NCBI GenBank assembly: GCA_963693305.1
Contig: OY855908.1
Span: forward strand, 4,764,501 to 4,828,500
Reading direction: 5' to 3'
DNA length: 64,000 bases
Source of the DNA: Meandrina meandrites
Taxonomy: Eukaryota; Cnidaria; Anthozoa; Scleractinia; Meandrinidae
Under the pieces are notes generated by a model. That model saw nothing but the letters and a program-made list of their open reading frames with translations. It ran no database searches and was not told the DNA's origin. This document shows positions 48,512-60,400 of the stretch, one piece after another (the stretch's first letter is position 1; each line of letters starts with the position of its first letter). The position numbers and the translations under genes are program-made.

Positions 48512-48903
48512 GGGCCCGTTTCTCGAAAATCCCGCAATAGCCATTTTAGGTTATCTGTATCTTAAAAGCAGAGAATATAGGCCTGAAACAGCCTAGTCCG
48601 TAGGCGTTCTCCTCCTCTCTCGGTCGAGCGCGACATCCACGTAAGGGCCTGGGAACGGGTTGGCGTGCCGGCCGCCCAGTGTCGCTCAGTGTCATTCGGT
48701 GACGTCACGAAATTTCGCGCCAAATCGATAAGCGGGAAGGGAACGCCTGGGTACTAGGCTGGGCCTGAAACTTTGTATGAAGGGAACCTCTGTTCATATT
48801 TTGTAAACACCTCTGTAATCACAAGGTTTGATGAGATTTTGCTATCATGGCTATGGTTTTCCGGGTGCGAAATGTTTTTCCCGGACCTCCGAGAAACGGG
48901 CCC
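48512..48903. mobile_element. GGGCCCGTTTCTCG-ended MITE, interrupted by a second element
   Basis: The outer element begins GGGCCCGTTTCTCG and ends CGAGAAACGGGCCC. It is split at GGCCTGAAA by the insertion at 48589-48761. Confidence 0.75.
48589..48761. mobile_element. Nested 173-bp MITE with 9-bp target duplication (Mutator-like)
   Basis: CAGCCTAGTCCGTAGGCGTT and GAACGCCTGGGTACTAGGCTG are terminal inverted repeats. GGCCTGAAA flanks both sides (48580-48588 and 48762-48770), a 9-bp target-site duplication typical of Mutator-like elements. Confidence 0.75.
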
Positions 48904-51763
48904 AAGGTGGCAGAGCAACTATTCTTCGACTAATACAACTTCTGTGATCTTGCTCGCAAAGTTGGCAGGGATCGGGTGCTTGATTAGTCTGATTAGGACG
49001 ATCAGATTTTCCGAACTGTCTTCTTTCTCCAATTCCAGTGTTTTGCGAGGTTTTCCAAAACAGTCCAAACAGCCTCAAATACAAGGGAAATAAAGCATTC
49101 AAATAATACAACCCTTATTCAACGTTTCTTGCAGTTTTCGTTGTCCCTTGGGCTCGAAAAACTACGACACGACTCGTATAACTCGCGATCGACTTATAAA
49201 ATATCCTCCTGCTCGTATTATTTTAAAAACCATCAAATAAAATTTACCCATCCTTTTTCGTACGACAATCGTTTTTGTCCAGGAAGCGACGATCAAATTA
49301 TACAGAACTTGCATGCATGCTCCACCAAAGTTTTTCGTACGGATATTAACGTGTGCGAGCAACCCGGGGAGCAAGCACACCGAAACTCTTGCTAGCAGTG
49401 GCTATATAGTAAATCAACTACCAGTTAAATTTCACCAAAAAAGGTTACCAAAAAATAGAATTTGTTCGTTAGAAGTTGAGCCGCTTGCTTGTTGGAAATT
49501 TTGATTTTCGCCGTTTTCGTTAGTTGTCGAATACCGAGATCGGACCCTCATCATAAATAAACGGAGTGATGAATTCCCCTAGATTGGTTTGCAAATGAAG
49601 TAAATATTGAAGAGTATAAATAAATATATTTATGAAATATATTTTCCCGGCTTACACAGTGAAATTAAGAACCCTATGTATCTCGGATTTTAGTGAAGTT
49701 TAAGCCTTTCAAACAGGATATCTACGCGGCGATTTAAAAAAAATGTTTCGTCTGTCACATAAATCGTGTTCATTCACACATTTTCAGTTTTCATGCACGT
49801 ATAACAGATAAAAAAATACCTAACTGATCATTAAATAAAACAGCAATTTCTTTTTCACTTACCGTTCTTACAAATTTCGCTTTAATCCCGAAAAATCATT
49901 TCTTGACGAGCAATGCACACAAATTGACAAACTAAAGACGGATTGCGTGTAAGCTTGTTTCTAGTGTCAATTTTCCCATGCATCAAAGTCGAAATGGTAA
50001 TCAATATATTTATTCAAACACTTGTAAATAAATTGCTGTCAACTGATTGTTAATTAGCGTTTTAGTATTCCAGTTGTGAAAGAAAAAAAGCCGGGGAAAA
50101 GCCAACTTTAATCTTTTCTTAATTCTGTATACGAGCTTTCAGCACCATTCATAACTTGAAAAACAATTATATGCTTTTCGCAGTGTTTGATTGGCTTTTG
50201 TTGTATCTTCACATGTTCAAATCCCACGAGAAGCGAACACTGAATCAGAGGCGAAATATGAAATTTATACCATAAATTGCTTCAGTTATGTTAAACGCAA
50301 AGCGATTCTGATGAAGAAAAGGGTTCTAATTTATAACTTTAGCAAGTGTAGAATTTTTTATTTATTTACTGAAAGCCGACATGAAACATTTGCGCTTTTA
50401 TTTTAATTTACAGTATATGTTCGCATGTAAATGAAATGACATAATTACAATTCATCAGTGCAATCTGTTGTCTACTTCAACTATTTTCCGGCATATTGGG
50501 AAATACTACAAATTTAAACATTACACGGCGTAATATTTATAATTCCCTTTTCTTCTTATAAGAAACACGTTTTTAAAATATTGCCAACATTCCTTCTTTG
50601 AACGAAATCCCCAATTACTATCACTAGGGTGGTAAAACTGCCATTAGAAAGTTGATCTTGAAGCAGTTCGATTCTTAACAGGTGATCAAAAAAATATTGT
50701 CACGTGGTTCGTGTTTGCGAGCGTCTTGTAAGCAACGATGTGATGTTTAACGGTCGCTACATGGCCATGTAAACATTGTTTTTCCAGAATTTGAACAATA
50801 ATGACGCTATCGAGCCAACAGAGGCGGAGAATCTAAGCAGGTTTTGATTAATTTTAAAGGCTTCCATCCTGTTTTGAGGAGAGAGTTGCCGAAATTCAAA
50901 CATTTTGTTGGCTTTCCCGATGAGTAAATAGTGCCCACGTTTTTAATTGACGTGATCTAAATTCACGCCAAATTTTGCGAATGCATTTTACCTCTCTAGT
51001 GATTTTGATAGTAAAACACGTATTACTCCCTATCAACATATACCGCCTTAGGCCTTGGATTCCCGGCGACTTTTTCCAACCATCAAGTGAAACCAATGGC
51101 TCGAGAAATTGGGGTTAAGGGATTGCCGTGTTCGACTAAGTGAATCCAAGAGAAACGACATTTGGTCAAATTATCGCGAGGTACGAGAAATCGGCATCTC
51201 ACTTACGATATGTACAATAAACATTTCTTTTTCCACACTTTTGTCCTCTCGTTATTGCTTTATTATCCATAAAAAACCTCTTCCATATATTTTTTGATAA
51301 TTTAACAAAGATAGCAAATTTAACTACAAAATGTTCATTTATAGAAAATACCTACTCTACATGCTAAGGAGCATAAGTTGAACAAGTTTGTTGACGCGCT
51401 ACATGCACCCGCGATGAATAATTGCTTGTGCACACCAGTACAATAAATTCTATTTTTCGGACATTCTAATTCGCTACTAAAGGAGCTATATCATGGACAA
51501 CGCATCTTGAAAAAATTGGCAATTTTTTTCAAATTGTTGGTCTTAATCTTCGTCAGTTGAAACCATCCTTGGTCATTTTCGCGTTTTTATGATTCCGTTG
51601 GTGTTTTTTTATAGGAAACTTTATTTTAAGGTTTCGTTCAATTTCAAAGTAATCAGAAAAATGACTAAAACATCGTGACATTGCTCCTTTAATGTGTCGT
51701 ACGCGAAATTCCTTTTCAGTTATACTGGATATTACTGAACTCGAGCCGTTGAATTATAGCAGA
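48904..51763. other. Non-coding, nothing recognised
   Basis: Open frames of 60-90 codons at 49129-49504 and 50896-51297 have no family resemblance. Confidence 0.45.
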
Positions 51764-51810
51764 AGATATTTACCTCGCGGCACGGTAAATATCCTCAGTT
51801 GTTCACCTCC
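51764..51810. repeat. Fragment of the 20213-20520 MITE family
   Basis: GATATTTACC-TCGCGGCAC-GGTAAATATC plus the following TTCACCTCC match the hairpin and flank of that element. Confidence 0.6.
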
Positions 51811-52307
51811 ACTTGGACTTTTTCCACAAACTGTTGATGATGGCCATGTTAGTTTTCTGGAGAAGTAAGAAATGTTTTTGTAAAATAGCCCTTATTTTCC
51901 AAAGAGAAGGAACTTTTACGTTATCTTTCTTCGATTGAAACCATTATTCATTATTCAATACTCAATATTTTCTACACATTATAACGACATGGGGTGATTG
52001 TCTTCTGCTGAGGAAAAAGATTTTAAGCAGCTGTGCTATTTTACATGGTATTCTTATGAACTGTTTCCTTAAGAAGTGTGCGTTTTCAAATAGTAACTTT
52101 CATCCTTTGAGCTGAACTCGGCCACAAATGACAAATTTCAATAGTAGACTACTCAAATCTGTTATTAGGTTTGACGAAAATATATCTGGTAAGAAATACT
52201 AACCACGCGATACATTATAAATTTCTAAGTATTACAAGTGAAAAGACTTTAGAATTCACCCATCTGATGCTTCCACAATTCTGGATTTTTTTCAGTCCAA
52301 GTTATTG

Positions 52308-52533
52308 AATAGACCATTTTACAGTTGTCTGCTCAGTAACCAGGCCTTTGAATGGCAGCGAGGCTGGAATTGACGTTGTTTTGATACAGACCTCACTGTT
52401 GTTGTTTTGATGCCAACTAGTTTGCATTTACATGAGAAAAGCTGAGAGGTTTGTGCCAATGCAAGGTCACCTCCAGCCTTGCTACCATTCAAAGGCTAGG
52501 TTATTGAGCAGACAAATGTAAAATGACCTATTG
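52308..52533. repeat. Foldback MITE, arms of about 70 bases
   Basis: AATAGACCATTTTACAGTTG then TCTGCTCAGTAACCAGGCCT on the left are matched inverted by AGGCTAGGTTATTGAGCAGA and AAATGTAAAATGACCTATT on the right. The inner GTTGTTTTGAT repeats are not part of the arms. The following 52534-52935 includes a CCTGGGGACGAGGTTGC fragment at about 52876. Confidence 0.8.
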
Positions 52534-52935
52534 ATTAGCTCATTTCTGATACACCTTGGCTCGCTCTTTTAAAACGAGACAGACCCGTCGTGCAATACCA
52601 AGAGAGAGTGAGGTAGTACATCCTCTGTAAGCAGATTATTCTTCTATGGAACTAATTTAGCATTGAAATTAAAATTCTCGTTCTTTTCAAGAACGTTCAG
52701 GTTTTAAATTCTCACTGCACTTATTTAGCGGCTGGTAAGCCCTATTTCATTATTGTCCCTACTCCTGTTCCCAACCCCTAACCCCACCCCCTTTCAGTAG
52801 TTTTTGACTCGTCCCAATGCTTCTCGTTTCTCTGTAACTCAAGCCCAAGATCTTCTTGCAAAAAAGTACCGAGAAGATCCTGGGGACGAGGTTGCTAGCC
52901 AAAGAACACCTAATCAAAAGGAAGTCTTGTGATGT

Positions 52936-55900
52936 CTATTTCTTCGCCAGCGCAATGTTACAGCTCGCTGCTAACGTCAAAATAAACGGCCCTTCTTGTC
53001 CTGGGTAGAAGGTTGAAGGAATCACGTCATATGTTCCCGCGGGCACTCTGGTCAGCTGCTGAACGTAAAAGCCAGGTCTGAAACAAAAGGAAGGCACAGT
53101 GGGAATTCAGGGCTTCGCTCTACTGATAAAAAAAAGATCCTATTCTGATATTACGATTAGTGTTCACCGAGAATATTTGTTATAGATTACATGTAAACTT
53201 TCAAACCACCTAGAAGCAATCTTGAAAATCGTAGAGCGTTCTTTCCTAGATCCTCAGAATTGTTCGGAAGCTCTTAGCTGCCTCGGAAACATTCGGAAGA
53301 TTTTTGCTGTACATTGATTTGATTACCTGTAAGTTTCAGAGTAGGCCTCGTACACAGGCTTCCCGTCAGGGGCGAGGTCAACCGAGCGAAATATGGCTCC
53401 CACTGAAAATTGCCTGAATTGCAAAAAAAAGAGAGAAAAAAACAATCACAACAACATATATTTTTCTTTGTAATGAAATAATCGTAAATCTTAAATCTAC
53501 AAATAATGACAGAACAACAAACGGTTACAAAGAACAATCACGAAGCAGCAGCAAGTAATCAATGAAAGCGCGGGGAACTTTCCCGAGGATTTGTTCAAAC
53601 CGTCATTCATTCCGGTCCCGAACAAGAAGAAAACACAACAACTTTCAAAAGCAAATTGGAAGTAACGTACTTGGGTCCACGTAGTTTTAACAGACATTCA
53701 GCAGTTTGTGAAGGCGAGGACGTCTTGACCTGCAGACGATAGACGGGATTGTTGGAATGCGAGGAGTAATTTGGGCATCCACCGGCTGAGTTGCCATGCC
53801 ATTCACCATTCACCTGAATACAAACAAAATACGTTACCTCAACTCAGAGGTGTGCAACATGTAAAGGCATAGAAGCCACGTGGCTCATGAGTGCCGGCGT
53901 TTATCCATCGCATAGTTACCGCTCAGCATTCTGTCGCAATTTGTCGGTGCCATTTATACACCTGCGCAAATTGAGATTACAGTGTCTTGTCTAGAAAACA
54001 ACACAACAACCCTGGGCACGGCGTGAACCCAGACCTTTCGATCCGGAGTACTAACGTTCTAACCGTTACCAAGGCAACCGCTTCTGTAACATTTCACTTT
54101 AGAATTAGGCAACGATAAGGTAAACTGCTGTGAATGTCGTGGTTCAAGTTTTATTTTTCTTATTGTTTTTGTGTATGGTAATGTGTTTAATGAGTTTAAA
54201 ACAAAGGAAAATCAAATCAAATTTGAAAAAAAGGATGAACCACAACATATACAACTCTGTGTAAAATACAGCCATCACATGCTGGGCAGACATAACCTCG
54301 AGTTGACGCCTACCAATTATTAAAAGCAAAGTCAAAGTTTGAGGTGAACTATTGTGCAATCTCTAACCTGTTTTTGAACTGTGTATGGCACTGGAACGGC
54401 GGATAAACGAAATTCAGTGGAAGAGAATACCTGCGGGTAAAAAAATACAATTTTGTAAATATACAGATAGGAAAACATGTAACCTGTGGAAAGCGAGGTG
54501 ACACATGTTAGACGTGAAAAGCGCGGGAAATTACGTAGCCGATGGAAAGCGCGGGAAAACATGTTACCTGTAGAAAGCGGGGTGACACATGTATGCCGCG
54601 GAAAGCGCGGGAAAACATGTAGCTGTGGAAACGCGGTGACACATGTATGCCGTGAAAAGCGCGGGAAAACATGCAACCGTTCAAAAACCGCGGGAAAACA
54701 TGTAACCGATCAAAAGCGCGGGGAAAAACTGCTGGTAGCAAAAGGTTCAGTATACGCAAAATCAAAGTTAGCACATAACTACACGTAAACAAAATCAAGT
54801 GATAACTGAATTACAAATGCACGTGCCTTGATGGTGTAATGGATGGTGTTAGTTTTCTCGTACTGAGAAACCACAAGCGTGAATTTGCTAGTTCCTTTGG
54901 GAGCATTCAGTTTGGCCAAGTAAAATGGACTGTTGATTTTTGTACCTTCCAGGAACGGATTATCTGAAATAAGAAAAAAAAGAAATTTAAAAAAGACATG
55001 AATAACATGAGCCCCTTTCCGCTCCCTTCCCCCGCCCCAAACAGAATAATTCGAGGGTTTTATTTGTAAGAATTCTCCTAGAAAAGTAAATTGTTTTCTA
55101 AAAAAACCCCTGGGAGTAACACGCGCTTTCAACTCTAGAGAGACAGATGGTGCACATCCTGTTGTAGTAACCCCATTACCCGGAATTAGTCAAGCTAAAT
55201 AAATTGACAGCAACAATATTTTCTCGCTTGTAGATTATAGTAGGAGAAGCGAAAAAAAAAATCTCTCTACGCGACCGTATTTTTCTCCACTGCACAATCC
55301 CCACACCCCACTTACCTGGATAAAAGATTCTGCCGCCGTCTGATTTGTACACGTGAACTGTTATAAACTCTTTGTTCTCTGCAAAGTCATCCTATACGAT
55401 AACAGATTAACATAAGTTTGCGATTAGTTGAAGAGTACGTGTTCCTTATCTAAAGCGGTGTTCGCAGGCAATTCCAAGTTACTCTATTTATCCTGACCAT
55501 TAACTAATCACATTTGAGGCCTCAACTATAGAAAGCTCATCGGGGACGCTCCTTCAAATTCCTGGTTTTCAGCCTTTCACTTTATTCAACACGAATAGCA
55601 CGGAATTTGAGTAAAACATATCAAACACGAGAAACACCGAAAAGGGAGTTCAAAATTCGACGAGCAGCGGAATATTTTTTAATATTTATGGCGTTTGGAA
55701 ATAAGATGATGCACTGCCGCGAGTGTCTGATATATCTTCTCAATGGAAATTTAACCATGGACTAAAGAGAGAAAAAAAATAGCAAAAATCAAGATATCCG
55801 AACCATCGTCGCGGTTATGACGAATTGTTAATGAGTTGGAGAATACAAGGTCACATTCTCGTCCCCATGGCCCTTTTCGCTTCTCTTAGCCGGCAGGGCC

Positions 55901-57406
55901 TTGGCACGAGAAACGAAGGGCTGGAGACAAAGGATTTCCAGTCCTAGATTCTAGGACTTCCGGTCTTCATGTATGCAGTCGTGATGTTTCTATATCTGAC
56001 TGTATGGGAGAGTCATGGCGTTTTTTACTTCCGCTCAAGATTTCTTTGTTTCAAACGGCAATTCAAAAAAAAATTCGAATTCATTCAAAAATCCCATGTC
56101 CCCAGAGCCTTTCGTTTCTCGTGCCAAGGCCCTGCCGGCTAAGAGAAGCGAAAACTGAGGACTATGGGGATGAGAACGGGTCAAAGAAAAAGAAACTCGT
56201 GCCCAATCCTCCACTCTGAAACGTTCAAAGCAGAAGGAGCATACCTTCTGCGTGATGTGTCGAGTGAGCAGAATCCAAACAACAGCATCACTGTCACAAG
56301 ATGTCAGCTCCAGCTTGTACTGCGGGTTGTCTCCTGTAAATATCATTTATAATGAATAAATAATAATTAAACTACCTACTTGCAATGGAAATTACAAGAG
56401 CGACCACTGCAAATAACAATGAAGACCATTAACCATTAACCATGTTATGTTCATTTTAAGTTATTTGTTTCCTATGTTTCAGTGGCATGCCTAAACTAGC
56501 TATCTCGAAGCTAAGTGCATGACCACTATAAACAACATTTACATTTACATTACTGTACTTGACTATCCGATCAAACTATGTTTCGACAATAACATGCACA
56601 GCCGATAGCCGTAGGAGGCAGCGTGGCCTAGTGGTTAGGGCGCTGGACTTGTAATCCGGAGGTCCCGGGTTCAAATCCTCCTCCCTGCCACTAGATGGAT
56701 TTGTCTTCGGTGGTCCCGAATTCAACTCCTCCACGCTTTGTATATAGCCAACTGGTCAGCCTCCTGCCAGTTGGGATTCTTAACAAGTTTCTGTTCGATT
56801 TAAATGGCAGGTCCACACCAGCCTTATGGTTGCCCTACTAGACCTGCCTTAACAAAAAGTTATGTATGTATGTATGTATGTATGTATACTGAACGGTCTG
56901 TATTACATTTACAACATGTGGTTAATACTGTAAATCGTATACATTATTTGCTTACTTAATACTACGAGAACGACTCGGCGTCTTGCATAAAAATACGCAG
57001 AATTTGTGATTTTACACTGTGTGATGCATGTGTCGAGCCACTGAACTCTCTTTATGGGCCATTTCAAAGTTGCCTTTTGCCTCTGTGTCAAAACGATCTT
57101 CGCGCGAAACTGTTCATGTGAACTTATCAAGTACAAAATACCGGCTGTCAAAATTTTTAACTACATCCCTGTGAAGTGAATACTTTGTTTACCCCCGGTT
57201 TGTAGAGTAGCTCTAACAGAGCTAATATGTCACGAGCATTTAGACAGTACAACGCGCAAAGGCCAGACCACAACACCGCCGCCATCTGCTGACCATAACA
57301 GTGAAGATGCAGGAGACGGGGCCTACGGTTTATCGTCCTTATCCGAGAAGACTAGAACGTCTAACCATTTGCAGATGTCATTACAAACAAGGCAGCATAT
57401 TCTCCC

Positions 57407-57440
<34 letters not shown>

Positions 57441-60400
57441 TGGGGCTCGAACCCGAGACCTCCCGCACGGTAGTCCGGCGCTCTGCCAACTGAGCTAGCC
57501 GTTACACGGGACGATTTTTAACGCAACATTGCGCCCGCGAGCAGCTACGTCAACAAATTGTACGATGTTGAATTAAAAGTCAATGGTGAGGGTGTTAAAC
57601 GAATCAACTCCAACAAAATTCGCGCAACAAATCAATGTTGCCGGCATTTGAATCGCTTTCAAGTTCCCGCAAGATGTTGCCACAAGAGAATGTTGCGTTA
57701 AAAATCGTTGTTAAAAATTGTTCCGTGTAACATGACCTTTAGAGACGTAATAAAAGAAAAGCTGAACATTAACCTTAAAACACAGAACAACTTACCAACA
57801 TTGTACGCGTCTTTTTTGGGACCCTCCCCAGCTGTCCAAGTTCTAACGAAAGAATTTTAATACATCAAAACCATTTTTAATTATCACCGACGAAAATAAC
57901 TCTGATCAGTGCAGTAAATTTAAGTTATTGAACTAAACTACACAGCCTTAGTTTATGAGCTACAGTATAACAAATATTGATATAACGCACACAAGAAAAT
58001 TATTTGCAGGGATCGAGTCAACGTCGATAAAGGAAGGAAGATTCAAGAAAATGCCAATACTTACGAGTGAAGAGTGTAACGATATTTGAAGAGTTTTGGG
58101 TTCCAGTTCATGTAAATCACATCGAAAAATTGCATGACACATTCCCAGCTGATCCAAAACACTCCTGCCAGACAAGAGAAGGATTTACATTGTTTTATAT
58201 GTACAACTATTAATAAGGATAGAGCCATAAGATACTATTGGTAAGATATCCAGGGCCGAAGAAGGATTTTGGCAATGATTTCCAGAAGATCTAAAGCACA
58301 CCTACAATCGATCAAGAAAACCAAATCTCGATGGCTTAATTCAGTTGTTGGACAGTTTTGAAAAATGACAGGAATCCATTAGGAAGTGAGGATGACTAAC
58401 AACGGCGTGGATGAAATGGATTGCAACGTGGACAAGGATTGCTTCTCAAGTATGGCTTAGATTCCTTAAAGTTTGCCAACTTTTGCTCAAACATGGAAAC
58501 TTGTGTTTGTCAGGTTAAGGTAAAGGTTTATGTTCCGTATACTAACGAAACATATCCTAAATTTATTACAAACAGTGTTAAGGAAAAGAATGCTCCTTTA
58601 AGCATGTAATACCAAAAGTTTTATCTGCGACGATTTCAAACCGACCAAAGTAAAAAAAACAATCATTCTGGAGTTTACCATTGTCGATTTGAAGAGCACT
58701 TTTTCTATCGTAATTGAGCGCTCTCTGCAGCTCTGGTGTCCAACTAACGGAGTCCATTTCAGAGAATTTTCCCTGTAAACAAAACAATTCTATTCTCACT
58801 GGGAGTCCTCATGCACAAACGCCCCTGATTGCGTTCAGATCCCACTTTCTCATTCCCGCACTTCTGTATATCCTCATGGGAATCTGCTATGCATATTGTT
58901 TACGCTAGTTTAGTATAAATAGTCCTGTTTTATCCTGTTTATTCCTCTCTTCGTTAATACGGACGCCAGACATCAGATCGTCGCTTGGTTTACCCTGCCG
59001 CCATCGCTGCGCCCTTTCTCGCTCTATTATTTTTCGTCTTTTCTTATGGTTCCCGTTAACGCTGAAAGTAGCATGACTGCTGGGCATGGCTTTGGAGCTT
59101 TTCTGGCGGTTGTGCGGACAGAAGACGAACCAGCCGTTCTAACTGTGTAGGAGACAACTCTCTCTCGCTCCAGCTGCAACTCAGCCGGGAAGGTAAATTA
59201 TTTCTTTATTGTGCTTATCAGTTCCCGGTGTGTTTTCCGTAGTTTCGCTTTCTAGTTTATTTGCTTTGTATTTCGCTGGGCATTACTCGGTTTTGCGGCT
59301 CCTTGTGAGTTGTACTTGGTTTTCGTGCCCACGTGCTCACGATTTTTTATATCCCTTCGCGTTTGCTTTTTAGGGTGTGGTAATATATATAGTTTCGTGT
59401 CTGTGTGACAATTTAGTTTTGTGTCTGTGTGACAATTCAGTCTTGCGTCTGTGTGACAACTTAGTTTCGCGTCAGTGTGACAATGTCGTCTCGCGTCTGT
59501 GTGACCATTTAGTTTCGCGTTTGTGTGACAATCTAGTTTTGCGTCTGTGTGACAATCTAGTTTTGCGTCTGTGTGACAATCTAGTTTTGCGTCTGTGTGA
59601 CAATCTAGTTTTGCGTCTGTGTGACAATCTAGTTTTGCGTCTGTGTGACAATTTAGTTTTGCGTCTGTGTGACAGTTTAGTTTCGCGTCTGTGTGACGAA
59701 AAGGCCCTCGGTGTTTCGGCTTAGTTCCGTGTCTTTGTGACAAATAGCCTGTCTGTGTGACAATTTAGTTTTGTGTCTGTGTGACAAACAGGCCTTCGTT
59801 GTTTCGGCTTAGTTTTGTGTCAGTGTGATAAATGGCCTCTCTGTGTGACAGTTTAGTTTCGCGTCTGTGTGACGAACAGATCTTCGGTGTTACGGCGTAG
59901 TTTTGTCTGTGTGCCATATAGCCTGTCTGTGTTCCGGGCAATTAAGTTTCGTGTCTGTGTGACAATTTTGTTTCGCGTCTGTGTGACGTCTATGTGCCAG
60001 TCATAAGCTAACCGCTGGTATGCTCTCGAAGGGGTTGTCTAATACCCTTAATTGCTCTGTCCCTGGACGGGGTATTTCGAGGCTGCTTCGCGGTTGGCTT
60101 TTTCCCTTTTAGGCCTGTCTTTTCAGCAGAGGCCGTTATTTTAATCGTATTTTCATTGTAGGCCCAATGGTTAGTAGCCTGTTCGTTATGTTTCTTCAGG
60201 ATTACGTATCGCTTTATACCACCCTATAGTGCTTTTGGAAAGGGGAAAAGTCACGCGTCGCAGGCCTCATTCCACCCCTTCCATGGTTTGTAAGGGAGAC
60301 GCTCGTGGTTTATATATTGTAATCAGTTTTCTTCCAGTCTTGCCTTTATTTTTTGCTCACCTTTTGTCGTTATACTATCACTATACTAGAATTTATCAGA

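Noticed and set aside
56616..56690. tRNA-Thr (TGT) gene
   Set aside because: The D and anticodon arms look good, but the T-stem does not pair (CCGGG against CCTCC) and the sequence runs into a SINE body with a TATG tail.
59252..59743. 163-codon minus-strand protein with CHTDAKL repeats
   Set aside because: It is produced by the 24-bp minisatellite, and the opposite strand is equally open.
59388..59990. CRISPR-like array
   Set aside because: Units are contiguous 24-mers without unique spacers, and the context is an animal genome.
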